Source: Marivirga tractuosa DSM 4126 (GTDB lineage: Bacteria; Bacteroidota; Bacteroidia; Cytophagales; Cyclobacteriaceae). From it: a DNA stretch of 64,000 nt. The translations under genes were made by a program, and so were the position numbers. The DNA lies in NCBI RefSeq assembly GCF_000183425.1, contig NC_014759.1, forward strand, positions 4,331,001-4,395,000, in the 5' to 3' direction. This document shows, piece by piece, positions 35,860 through 44,429 of the stretch. The notes under the pieces were generated by a model. The model did no database searches. It was not told the DNA's origin and saw only the letters and a list, made by a program, of their open reading frames with translations. Within the stretch, counting starts at the first letter, position 1; every line of letters starts with the position of its first letter.

Positions 35860-36192
35860 ATGGCAAGTTTCGGACAATACATAAAATCGGAAAGAGAAAG
35901 ACGAGAATGGACACAAACTGAATTCGGTGCGAAAATCGGAATTAATACAAGTGCCATTAGTCGAATTGAAAACGGAAGTCAACAATTCAGTAAATCAAAA
36001 CTGAAAAAATTGGCACAGCTATTTAAAACCGACTTTCAGACCGTTACAGATTTGTTTTTTGCAGATAAGTTTGTAAGAGAAGCTTTTAAGTACAAATGTT
36101 CAGAATCCATTTTTACAGTAGCCGAAGACACAGCTAATTATTTAAGAAATACAAATACCAAACAAGGAACATTGAACTTTGATAATGAGTAA
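35860..36192 (+). CDS. XRE-family regulator, likely controller of the restriction system
   Basis: The protein has 110 residues. The helix-turn-helix (about 5-60: IKSERERREWTQTEFGAKIGINTSAISRIENG) fills the first half. A short tail follows. It is the first gene of the island and overlaps the first methyltransferase by 8 bases. Controller (C) proteins of type II systems have this size, fold and place, and they delay nuclease expression after transfer. That role is inferred from context. Confidence 0.8.
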   Translation: MASFGQYIKSERERREWTQTEFGAKIGINTSAISRIENGSQQFSKSKLKKLAQLFKTDFQTVTDLFFADKFVREAFKYKCSESIFTVAEDTANYLRNTNTKQGTLNFDNE

Positions 36193-37225
36193 AAAATATA
36201 ACGTTATAGATCTATTCTGTGGGTGTGGAGGTCTTTCTCAAGGATTTATAGAAGCGGATTACAATGTAATTCTAGGAATAGACCATTGGAAGGATGCAAT
36301 TGAAACTTTTAACTATAATCATAAAAATTCAAAAGGAATTGTTGCTGATTTACTAAACCTAGACCCTCAAGAAATAAAGACAAGATATGCCATTGAAAAT
36401 GTCGATTTAATAGTAGGCGGTCCACCTTGTCAAGGTTTTTCTATTGCTGGGAAAAGAATAATTGATGATGAGCGAAACCAACTTTACAAATCTTTTCTGC
36501 GATTTGTAGATTATTTTAAGCCTAAAGGATTTGTTATGGAGAATGTTCCTAACATTCTTTCAATGGGCAATGGTGCTGTTAAGAGTCAAATTTTAAAAGA
36601 CTTTAAAGATATCGGGTATAAAATAAACTATAATAAACTATTAGCCTCTGATTTTGCAGTCCCCCAAAATAGAAGAAGAGCTTTTTTTGTTGGTTTGAAA
36701 AATAGTTTGGAGTTTGAATTTCCTAAACCAATAACAACTGATAATAAAATAACATCTGAAGAAGCCATTTCCGACCTGCCAAAAGATAGTTTAGAAGATG
36801 GATGTCAATACACCATTAATCCCAAAAGTGTTTTTCAAAGAGAAATGAGAAACGGGAATAAGGTGGTTTTTAATCATCAAATCACAAATCATAGTGAAAA
36901 AACGGTTGAAATTATTGGTATGGTTCCAGACGGAGGTAATTACAAAGACTTGCCAAAAGAACTTCATGAAACGAGAAAAGTAAATATCGCCTGGACTAGA
37001 CTTAACAGCAAAAAACCTAGTTTTACAATAGATACTGGTCATAGACATCACTTTCATTATGAATTTAATCGAGTTCCAACAGTAAGAGAAAGTGCAAGAA
37101 TACAATCATTCCGTGATGAGTTCATTTTTTGTGGTAGCAAAACAAGTCAATATAAGCAAGTGGGTAATGCAGTACCACCATTGTTAGCAAAGGAGATAGC
37201 TTTGAAAATCAAAAATTATTTATGA
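36185..37225 (+). CDS. DNA (cytosine-5) methyltransferase
   Basis: The protein has 346 residues from the ATG that overlaps the controller gene. C5 methyltransferase motifs are motif I (VIDLFCGCGGLSQG), motif IV with catalytic Cys82 (GGPPCQGFS), motif VI (FVMENV), motif VIII (QNRRRAFFVG) and motif X (YKQVGNAVPPLLAKEIA). It protects host DNA by methylating C in the recognition site. The next gene, the nuclease, overlaps its stop by 4 bases. A TTG at 36179 is a less likely start. Confidence 0.93.
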   Translation: MSKKYNVIDLFCGCGGLSQGFIEADYNVILGIDHWKDAIETFNYNHKNSKGIVADLLNLDPQEIKTRYAIENVDLIVGGPPCQGFSIAGKRIIDDERNQLYKSFLRFVDYFKPKGFVMENVPNILSMGNGAVKSQILKDFKDIGYKINYNKLLASDFAVPQNRRRAFFVGLKNSLEFEFPKPITTDNKITSEEAISDLPKDSLEDGCQYTINPKSVFQREMRNGNKVVFNHQITNHSEKTVEIIGMVPDGGNYKDLPKELHETRKVNIAWTRLNSKKPSFTIDTGHRHHFHYEFNRVPTVRESARIQSFRDEFIFCGSKTSQYKQVGNAVPPLLAKEIALKIKNYL

Positions 37226-38661
37226 CTAAACCTTTAAAATATAAAATACCTGACGATTATTTTTTTAGGCTACATCACGTTAGACCCCGCTTCAAGAATG
37301 ACGTTGAAGAGGTTTTGCTTTATGTTGCCACTTCTATTTCGGAAATGCCAATATTGGACAAAGAAGTATTTAGAGATGAATTAAATAAAGTTCTTTTTAG
37401 CTTCAAGAAAAATGCCACGTCTACTCAAAAAACGGTTGATAATTGGAGAACTGAAATTTCAGCATTATTTGGTTTTATTCAAGAATCTAATGGTAAACAA
37501 TATCCTGGAGTAACTGCAAAGAGATTAGCAAATAATCAATATTTGGATGAATTTTTTAATTACTTCTTGTTCAGTTTTCAATATCCAGGTGGACATATAA
37601 AATCTCAAAATGTAATTAAGCAAATTGAAGCTGGCGTACGATTCAAACCTTGTCAATTCATCTTGCGACTGCTAATCGAAGGAGAGAAAATATTGGGTAA
37701 ACCATTTAGTTTTACTGCGGAAGAACTTACACAATGTGCATACTTTGACCTAAGAGTTACTAGAGATGGAAGACATCCAAAAGAAGTTGCTGAACTGATA
37801 TTGTCAAATAGATTCCGAAATTTAGAATATGAACACAGGTACGAGCAACTTAAAAACCATCGAACTGGCTCTTATCCCTCAAGAGGTGATGTATATCGCT
37901 ATGCTGGAGATATTTTAGATTATATGGTGCTAGCAAATTTATTACATCATAAAGGAACTGGCTACTATTATTACTTAAATGATCAAAATAAAGACGCTAT
38001 TAATTTTCATTTGAAAAACTCGGTTTGGTTCAAAGAGTATGACGAGTTCTATAAAATTGATTCAATTACAAACCCTGAAATTGGCACTCTTGAAGAATTG
38101 TGGTTTGATTTTGTTAACAGCTTCGATGAAATCGAAGAATTTAAACCTCAATTAGATTCTAATGAAGTTGAAAGCATTTCTGCATTGATTCAAGAGTATT
38201 ATGCTAGAATGACGGGTGATGCAAAAGTTCCAACCAAAATCTTTGGAGATTACGGAGAAACATTAATTCTAGCGCACGAATATCTTAGAACCAAAGACGG
38301 TTCAAACCGACAACATTTAATAAATAAAATCCCAACACCATTAGGTGTAGGTTATGATTTACAAAGTATTGAGATTGAGAAAAAGAAAAGATACATTGAA
38401 GTTAAAACAACAAAATCAAGAAAAGCAATAAATAGCAATCGATTTAAGCTAACCCCAAATGAATGGGATACTGCTGAAACGCTTGGCGACAATTATTATG
38501 TTTATTATTTAGTCATTAATGACTCTGGTAAAAACATCTTTGTAATCAATAATCCAGTCAAGGAATATGAAAGCGGCAATCTCAAAATTGACAAAAATTT
38601 AGTAGTAGAATTTTCAAACAAATCTGGACAATGGCAAAAATTAATAGAATTAAGAAATTAA
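37222..38661 (+). CDS. Restriction endonuclease-like protein with DUF3883 nuclease domain
   Basis: The protein has 479 residues. The N-terminal about 330 residues are helical and of unknown family, probably for DNA recognition. The C-terminal part (about 340-465) is DUF3883-like with a PD-(D/E)XK core: Glu345 (GDYGE), Asp379 in GVGYDL and IEVK at 392-395. It lies between two C5 methyltransferase genes, overlapping the first by 4 bases and the second by 31, so coexpression is certain. I infer a type II restriction enzyme. Its recognition site cannot be read from sequence. Confidence 0.8.
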   Translation: MTKPLKYKIPDDYFFRLHHVRPRFKNDVEEVLLYVATSISEMPILDKEVFRDELNKVLFSFKKNATSTQKTVDNWRTEISALFGFIQESNGKQYPGVTAKRLANNQYLDEFFNYFLFSFQYPGGHIKSQNVIKQIEAGVRFKPCQFILRLLIEGEKILGKPFSFTAEELTQCAYFDLRVTRDGRHPKEVAELILSNRFRNLEYEHRYEQLKNHRTGSYPSRGDVYRYAGDILDYMVLANLLHHKGTGYYYYLNDQNKDAINFHLKNSVWFKEYDEFYKIDSITNPEIGTLEELWFDFVNSFDEIEEFKPQLDSNEVESISALIQEYYARMTGDAKVPTKIFGDYGETLILAHEYLRTKDGSNRQHLINKIPTPLGVGYDLQSIEIEKKKRYIEVKTTKSRKAINSNRFKLTPNEWDTAETLGDNYYVYYLVINDSGKNIFVINNPVKEYESGNLKIDKNLVVEFSNKSGQWQKLIELRN

Positions 38662-39767
38662 AAGCTGCATCATTTTTTTGTGGTTGTGGAGGAATGGATT
38701 TAGGTTTAGTAGGTAATTTCAATTATCTGAATGGAAACTACTCATCTTTACCATTCGAGATAGTATATGCTAATGACTTTGATACATATGCGACTGAAAT
38801 TTACAATAGTAATTTTGAACATAAGTGTATAACTAAGGATATCAAAGATGTTTCTATGTCCGAAATTCCAGAACACGATATTCTTTTGGGTGGTTTTCCC
38901 TGTCAATCGTTTTCAATAAGTGCACAGAATCCACCGAGATTAGGCTATAAAGATGAAAGAGGTCTTTTATTCTTTGAAATGGTCAATATTCTTAAAAATA
39001 AACAGCCTAGATTCTTCATTGCAGAAAATGTAAAAGGCATTCTGTCTGCCAATAAAAAGAAAGCTTTTCCAATGATAATTAAAGAGTTTGAAAAAGCAGG
39101 ATACCATGTAAAGTATCAGCTATTTAATGCTTCGGAATATGGTGTTCCACAAAAACGGGAACGAGTTTTCATAATTGGCTTCAAGAATTATGAGGACTTT
39201 GCATATTTCAATTTTCCTCAACCAACTACTTTGAACGACTCAAAGGTTAAATTAAAAGAAGTAATAGACAAAAAAGCTAATAAAGATGAAAAATGGTTTT
39301 TCAGTCAAAGAGCAGTAGATGGAATGATGCGAGTTCAAAAAAAAATGAACAAAGGAAGAGACCAAAATTTGGAAGAACCTTGTAATACGATTAGTTCTCA
39401 TCTAGCTAAAGTCAGCTTAAACAGTACTGACCCAGTTTTAAAAATTGATGGAAGATACAGAAGGTTTACACCACGGGAAGCAGCAAATATTCAATCCTTC
39501 CCTGACAATTTTAAATTGGATTCTGTTTCTGATGCAAGACAATATCGAGCGATTGGAAATGCTGTACCACCAGTATTAATGTGGCACATTGCTAAGTCAT
39601 TGAGCCGATTAGTTGAAAAAGATATAATGCGGGCCAACTCTGAAAGCCAAACACATTTACAGTTCGCACAAGTCAACGCTTCACCAAAAACTGCAAAAGA
39701 GTATGTCTGTTCCAATGCTGATAAAAACGAGTTGAATGAAAAAAAGCTAGCGTACAATATTGTATAA
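38631..39767 (+). CDS. Second DNA (cytosine-5) methyltransferase
   Basis: The protein has 378 residues. Motifs are ASFFCGCGGMDLG (I), GGFPCQSFS with catalytic Cys91 (IV), FIAENVKGI (VI), PQKRERVFIIG (VIII) and YRAIGNAVPPVLMWHIA (X). Two C5 enzymes in one system usually mean an asymmetric site, one enzyme for each strand. The domain should end near residue 336 (VEKDI). The last about 45 residues are encoded by the flanking repeat and look like read-through into non-coding DNA, which suggests that the original stop was lost. Confidence 0.93.
   Translation: MAKINRIKKLKAASFFCGCGGMDLGLVGNFNYLNGNYSSLPFEIVYANDFDTYATEIYNSNFEHKCITKDIKDVSMSEIPEHDILLGGFPCQSFSISAQNPPRLGYKDERGLLFFEMVNILKNKQPRFFIAENVKGILSANKKKAFPMIIKEFEKAGYHVKYQLFNASEYGVPQKRERVFIIGFKNYEDFAYFNFPQPTTLNDSKVKLKEVIDKKANKDEKWFFSQRAVDGMMRVQKKMNKGRDQNLEEPCNTISSHLAKVSLNSTDPVLKIDGRYRRFTPREAANIQSFPDNFKLDSVSDARQYRAIGNAVPPVLMWHIAKSLSRLVEKDIMRANSESQTHLQFAQVNASPKTAKEYVCSNADKNELNEKKLAYNIV
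39647..39704 (+). repeat. Right flanking direct repeat of the island
   Basis: It is related to 35688-35746 in direct orientation. It lies inside the 3' end of the second methyltransferase frame. Nearby AGCTAGCGTACAATATTG (39745 onward) also resembles the reverse complement of a left-side stretch near 35650-35670 (CGTTGTACGCAAGCT), so the boundaries share more than one motif. Confidence 0.5.
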
Positions 39768-39931
39768 AAATAATAGAGGTTTAATTGCTAAAACGAAACA
39801 AAGTAGGTATAGACAAGACCAGTGCTAACCTGAAAAGTTAGTGGGTATAAATCAGCTACTGCTCTTATACTTGACTTTTAAAAACCACTACCCAACAAAA
39901 TTAAATCTGCTTTAAAAAACCTTTTAAACCA

Positions 39932-40222
39932 TCAAATAGGCTCATTTTGAGATGCATTGGAAATAGCTTCACTAATGTTACTAACCTCTAATTTTCCGAA
40001 TAATTTTCGTCTATGAAACTTTACGGTATCGGAAGAAATAAATAGTTTTTCGGAAATCTCATTGATACTAGATCCTCTAATTGAATATCGTAGGATTTCC
40101 TTTTCTTTATCCGATAAGGCTATTTTTTCTATTCTCTTCCAGCAACAGCTAATTAAATCATATTTATAAGTTTCATTATATCTATTCCGCTGTATTATAA
40201 TATTGCCATAGTGCTGTTCCGT
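39932..40222 (-). pseudogene. C-terminal remnant of a LuxR-family regulator
   Basis: Read on the minus strand, 96 codons between an upstream TGA (40225-40223) and the final TGA encode a LuxR-type helix-turn-helix: IALSDKEKEILRYSIRG...INEISEKLFISSDTVKFHRRKLFGKLEV. There is no in-frame ATG and the N-terminal part is missing. A regulator gene was evidently truncated. It lies 165 bases from the restriction island, so the truncation may be linked to arrival of that island. Regulators with this C-terminus usually pair with TPR kinases. Confidence 0.75.
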
Positions 40223-40395
40223 TCACAAGTAGACTAAACAACTCGCTTTTATATTGTTTGGAGGGTTATGTCAATAAGCAAGAGGCTAGGAGGAAGCTTG
40301 TAGTGGAATAATTATTTCTTTTTTGATTTTTAAATCAGAATTTTATTTTCGAAATGGTATTAAACCATTTTATACAAGTTTCAAAATTGCTTGCT

Positions 40396-41130
40396 TCAAA
40401 AAGTATAAGAAAAATAGAATCTCTTACTGTTTTGATCTATCATAGGTACAAAATTGATGTTTTCATTCTTTTTAAATGGGTTAAAGTTTTCAAGGGGTTC
40501 GAAATAGTAGACCAATTCAGTAACCAAAATGCCTATGCCTGCACCTACTAATACGTCCGAAATCCAGTGCCGGTCATTTATAACCCTAAACGCAGCTGTT
40601 GTGCTGGAAAAGAAATAACCGCTATAAGCCAAAACTGGAGCGCTGTCCTTAAACTCATGCATTAAAACACTGGCATTAGTAAATGAAAAAGTGGTATGCC
40701 CGGAAGGGAAGGAATGCTCAGATGACAAATCGGGTCGTGTTTTTAGGGTGATTCTTTTTAAACCTTGAGTTATTGCCGTTGAGATAACATTTGAAATCAA
40801 TAGGTATTTTGTTTGGTCAAACCAATGGTTTTTAGCTTCTACTTGCAAAACATCAGCAAGATACATTTCAACTATGGGTACATATTGAAAATGATCATCA
40901 ATTTTAAATTGAAAATTATTCCCCACTTTTGCTCTTATGCTTGATTGTAAATCTTTTTCAAATTGGCTGTTATTGGTGAAAAGCCCGGCAGTTATAAGTG
41001 AAAAGGGCAGGGCAGCACTTTTTATTAGGTGATATTTTGTCTTCAGAGAATCGGAATCTCTGTCAGCAGTTTGCTGGGCTTGAAGATTGAAAATACTGAG
41101 AGAAAAGATAAGTATGAATATATATTTCAT
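40396..41130 (-). CDS. PAP2-family phosphatase
   Basis: The protein has 244 residues with a signal peptide (to LQAQ). The three PAP2 motifs are visible: KRITLKTRP, SFPSGHTTF and FRVINDRHWISDVLVG, the last with Phe where most members have Ser. Helices around 150-210 anchor it. It acts on phosphatidic acid, undecaprenyl pyrophosphate or a similar lipid phosphate at the periplasmic face. It is transcribed as a single gene on the minus strand. Confidence 0.88.
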   Translation of the reverse strand: MKYIFILIFSLSIFNLQAQQTADRDSDSLKTKYHLIKSAALPFSLITAGLFTNNSQFEKDLQSSIRAKVGNNFQFKIDDHFQYVPIVEMYLADVLQVEAKNHWFDQTKYLLISNVISTAITQGLKRITLKTRPDLSSEHSFPSGHTTFSFTNASVLMHEFKDSAPVLAYSGYFFSSTTAAFRVINDRHWISDVLVGAGIGILVTELVYYFEPLENFNPFKKNENINFVPMIDQNSKRFYFSYTF

Positions 41131-41252
41131 TGATATTTGAAGCTGTTGTTTCTGCTCTGATTTGTTCTGAACCGATCAGTCATACCGTTAAATTTAGCAG
41201 TCGCAAATAAAGAATTATTTACTCTTTATAATAGTGGATGTGCTTTTAAAAC

Positions 41253-41289
41253 AAAACAGCCAACGAAACCCAATTCCGTTGGCTGTTTT
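41253..41289 (-). terminator. Intrinsic terminator of the aldo/keto reductase gene
   Basis: A perfect 13-bp stem AAAACAGCCAACG/CGTTGGCTGTTTT with an 11-base loop lies 54 bases after the reductase stop. On the minus strand it ends in a T-rich run. Three near copies of ATTCGTAATT lie between 41290 and 41343. Confidence 0.8.
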
Positions 41290-41342
41290 AATTCGTAATT
41301 AACCAATTTCTAATTCGTAATTACCTCATTCGTAATTCCTAA

Positions 41343-42296
41343 TTATTCTCCCCAAAGGCCAGCCATGCTGTAAGGCGAGCCTTCTTGTGTCCAAAAACTA
41401 CCATCAACGAATCGGTATTTTCTATCTTCTTGATTGATGGCCTCTACCTCTTCTCTTGTCAGTTCGATAGCATCCGCTTCTATGTTTTGTTTGATTCTTC
41501 CCGCATTTGTTGATTTAGGGATTACGGAGATCCCTCTATTTAAACCGTATGCAATCAAAATCTGAGCAGGTGTTTTGTCATATTTTGCAGCTAAGTTTTT
41601 AATGATAGGAAGCTCGAATAAATCCGGTTCATTATCTTTTTTCATTTGGCTAGCTCTGTCTTTCGATCCTAAAGGAGAATAAGCAGTCATTAAAATATCA
41701 TGCTTTTTACAAAATCGTACCAATTCCTCCTGCACAAGGTTAGGGTGTAATTCTACTTGGTTCATCTCCGGTTTTATGGTGGCTATTTCCCTTAATTTTT
41801 CCAGGTTATTGATATTGAAGTTCGCAACGCCTATGTGTTTGGTCAGCCCTTCTCCCACCAATTTTTCCATAGCTTTCCAAGTCTTTTGAATAGGAGCCAA
41901 GTCTTGTCCCAGAAAATCATCAGCTGACTTCGGGAATTCTGATTCAGGCTTTTGAGCGACTGGCCAGTGCATCAAATACAAGTCTAAGTAGTCTAACTGT
42001 AAGTCTTTTAGAGTTTGCTTAAGCGCTGGTTCAACATCTTCAGCTAAGTGTGCATTGTTCCAAAGTTTAGAGGTGATGAAAATATCTTTTCGGGTGCAAA
42101 GACCTTCCGAAAATGCCTTTTGTAGTGCATCTCCAATTTCTTTTTCATTTCCATAGATGTAGGCGCAATCAATATGGCGATAACCCACTTTAATAGCTTC
42201 TAATACTGCTTCATAAACCTCTCCAGGCTCTGATTTCCAAGTTCCTAGTCCTAAAGCAGGTAAAATATCTCCGTTTCTGAAAGTTAATTTTCTCAT
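41343..42296 (-). CDS. Aldo/keto reductase
   Basis: The protein has 317 residues forming a TIM barrel. Motifs are LGLGTW, DCAYIYGNEKEIG (catalytic Asp and Tyr), FITSKLW (Lys), YLDLYLMHWP (His) and the NADPH-binding end (ISVIPKSTNAGRIKQN). It reduces aldehydes or ketones with NADPH in the cytoplasm. The C-terminal SPYSMAGLWGE resembles the AKR1/AKR5-like alcohol dehydrogenase [NADP+] type. It is a single gene with its own terminator. Confidence 0.93.
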   Translation of the reverse strand: MRKLTFRNGDILPALGLGTWKSEPGEVYEAVLEAIKVGYRHIDCAYIYGNEKEIGDALQKAFSEGLCTRKDIFITSKLWNNAHLAEDVEPALKQTLKDLQLDYLDLYLMHWPVAQKPESEFPKSADDFLGQDLAPIQKTWKAMEKLVGEGLTKHIGVANFNINNLEKLREIATIKPEMNQVELHPNLVQEELVRFCKKHDILMTAYSPLGSKDRASQMKKDNEPDLFELPIIKNLAAKYDKTPAQILIAYGLNRGISVIPKSTNAGRIKQNIEADAIELTREEVEAINQEDRKYRFVDGSFWTQEGSPYSMAGLWGE

Positions 42297-43043
42297 GTGT
42301 TAGTTAGTTTTATAGTCTCTATTATTATACTACTGAGAGCATATTATGTTGAATAAAATGTGAAAACTCCTTTATCTCACTATGTTGATATTAAGTTTAA
42401 GATCTAAATTTCGGCAAAGCCGAAAATGGTAACTCTCGCAAAGACGCGGAGACGCAACGACCTCGCAACGAAAAAAGAAAAAAGACATTTAATAGCTATG
42501 CTATAATACTATGTTTCCCTTTATGTATATGCTATACTTTTGTCTTTCAAAATAGAGAACAAAAATCTTTTTTTGCGAAAACTTTGCGGCTCAACGACTC
42601 CCGACTAAAGTGCGGGACAGGTTTTGCGAGACATATTAAGCGTCAATGACGCCTGCGGACGTTTATTATATAATAGAAAAAGAAAGCTAAAGATGTACTT
42701 AAGCATGCTATTCTATTTTAATCCCTAAGGAAATTATAAGAATGCTCTTTTATTTTAATGATGAAAATTGTGAAAGGTCTAGCTGACTTCAATAAGTTGC
42801 CTCGGTAACAAAATACCAATTCAAACCAATCTCAAACATTTTCAACACTTAGAGTAGAATTCATTGCATTATTCCGCTAATTTCTTCTAAATGCAGAAAA
42901 GTTCAATAACTATCCTATTTATAATTTTTCTAAATTAGTATTGTTTTCACTTATAAAAATACTATAAATCTCTTTATATCAGATAATTAAGCCCATTTTT
43001 ATGAATTGGGATATAAAAATAGCAAATTTGTATTCGAAATGTA
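42297..43043. other. Long gene-free region upstream of the respiratory operon
   Basis: There is no ORF of note. It contains a hairpin TTTCGGC-AAA-GCCGAAA (42409-42425), an inverted pair of TCTCGCAAA (42434-42442 and 42623-42631) with related CGCAAAG motifs inside, and a TCCCG/CGGGA stem near 42599-42616 followed by GCGTCA-A-TGACGC near 42639-42651. The right part (42780-43040) is AT-rich with nothing obvious. Confidence 0.55.
42434..42631. repeat. Inverted pair of the TCTCGCAAAGACGC repeat
   Basis: Left TCTCGCAAAGACGCGGAGACG and right TTTGCGAGA with TTTGCGGC further in are inverted relative to each other. The right copy is interrupted by about 23 bases with their own stem. This looks like a decayed dispersed repeat with a second repeat inserted. 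Confidence 0.5.
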
Positions 43044-43074
43044 TTTGAAATAATGGCTTTGGGCAGTAGATTTG
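43044..43074 (+). promoter_or_regulatory. Promoter of the act-cox operon
   Basis: TTTG (43044-43047), 19 bases, then TAGATTTG (43067-43074), a perfect match to the Bacteroidota consensus. Transcription would start near 43080 and excludes any translation start before that, which supports the actA ATG at 43123. Confidence 0.8.
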
Positions 43075-43122
43075 TACCCAATTAATAATTGGTGTTCCCA
43101 GATGCTAAATGAACAAATAAAT

Positions 43123-44394
43123 ATGTCCTTGAAAACGTATATTACTCGCTTATCTTTTATAGCATTCCTATTAGTGAGTTTTTTATCATTACCGAATAAT
43201 GCTTTTGCTCAGGCTGAAGAATTGCCTACAAGTGAAGAAGCAATTGCAAATGGTGAAAAACTATTTAAAAATAATTGTGCTGTTTGTCACCAAGTCCAAA
43301 ATAAAATGGTTGGACCTGCTCTTAAAAACGTCTACGAAAGAAGAGAGTTGCCTTGGTTATTGAATTTTATTAAGAATTCTCAAAAAGTAATTCAAGGAGG
43401 AGATGAATACGCAGTAAACCTTTACAATGAATATGGAAAGGCTGTGATGCCTAATTTTGATTATTTCGCAGACGAGGAAATCAAAAGTATTCTTGGTTAT
43501 ATCAAGTATCAAACTGAAAATCCACCGCAAGAAGCAACTGCTGATGCTGGTGGGGCAGCTACTGAAGCTGGTGCTGGTGGAGGTGGAGGCATCCCGTCAG
43601 AATACCTAACGCTGATTATAGTAGGGTTTGTGATAGTCCTAATTTTGATTTTGGTTGTATTGGTTTTGATTGTAACCGTATTGACCAAATTCATCAATCA
43701 GAAAGAAGATATTGACGAAAGAGATAGAGAGTTTGTCAATCAAAAGTTAAACCTCAACAAATTGGTAAGAAGCAACGGCTTCTTATTCTTTGTGATTTTA
43801 ATATTTACTGCGGTTGTCGCAAAAACTGTTATTGATGGTCTTTATACAGTAGGTGTTCAGCAAGGATATCAACCTACGCAGCCAATTGCTTTCTCTCATG
43901 AGATTCATGCAGGTCAGTATGAGATTGAATGTCAGTACTGTCATACTGGAGTGATGATTAGTAAAAGTGCTAACATTCCTTCTGCTAATATTTGTATGAA
44001 CTGTCACACAGCTATCAAAACAGAATCAAAAGAAATAGCAAAAATTTATAAGGCTATAGATTACGATCCTGAAACTGGTGAGTATGGTGATAATGTAAAG
44101 CCAATTGAATGGGTAAGGGTACATAACCTTCCGGATTTGGCTTATTTCAACCACTCTCAGCACGTAAATGTAGGTGAAATTGAATGTCAAACTTGTCATG
44201 GTCCTATAGAGGAAATGGCAGTAGTAAAACAGTGGAGCACATTGACTATGGGATGGTGTATTAACTGTCACAGAGAGACTAAGGTAAATGCAAAAGGTAA
44301 TGCATATTACGATCAATTAGTCGAAGCACATGATGGTGGCGACTTGAAAGTTGTAGATATAGGCGGTTTAGAATGTGCAAAGTGTCATTATTAA
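43123..44394 (+). CDS. actA: Alternative complex III subunit ActA, multiheme cytochrome c
   Basis: The protein has 423 residues from the ATG at 43123, which opens a signal peptide (to NAFAQ). An N-terminal monoheme domain (CAVCH at 52-56, MPNF ligand) is followed by two membrane helices (about 160-188 and 220-245) and a five-heme part (CQYCH, CMNCH, CQTCH, CINCH, CAKCH). Six heme motifs in total, where the usual ActA core has five. It passes electrons from the quinol-oxidising complex to periplasmic carriers or the oxidase. It heads the operon. I rejected a TTG start at 43072 because it overlaps the promoter. Confidence 0.9.
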   Translation: MSLKTYITRLSFIAFLLVSFLSLPNNAFAQAEELPTSEEAIANGEKLFKNNCAVCHQVQNKMVGPALKNVYERRELPWLLNFIKNSQKVIQGGDEYAVNLYNEYGKAVMPNFDYFADEEIKSILGYIKYQTENPPQEATADAGGAATEAGAGGGGGIPSEYLTLIIVGFVIVLILILVVLVLIVTVLTKFINQKEDIDERDREFVNQKLNLNKLVRSNGFLFFVILIFTAVVAKTVIDGLYTVGVQQGYQPTQPIAFSHEIHAGQYEIECQYCHTGVMISKSANIPSANICMNCHTAIKTESKEIAKIYKAIDYDPETGEYGDNVKPIEWVRVHNLPDLAYFNHSQHVNVGEIECQTCHGPIEEMAVVKQWSTLTMGWCINCHRETKVNAKGNAYYDQLVEAHDGGDLKVVDIGGLECAKCHY

Positions 44395-44429
44395 TTAAAA
44401 ATATTTAATCGACTTCATTAATCATAGAT

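Noticed and set aside
43072-43122. Earlier TTG start for actA
   Set aside because: It overlaps the -7 promoter element and hides the signal peptide.
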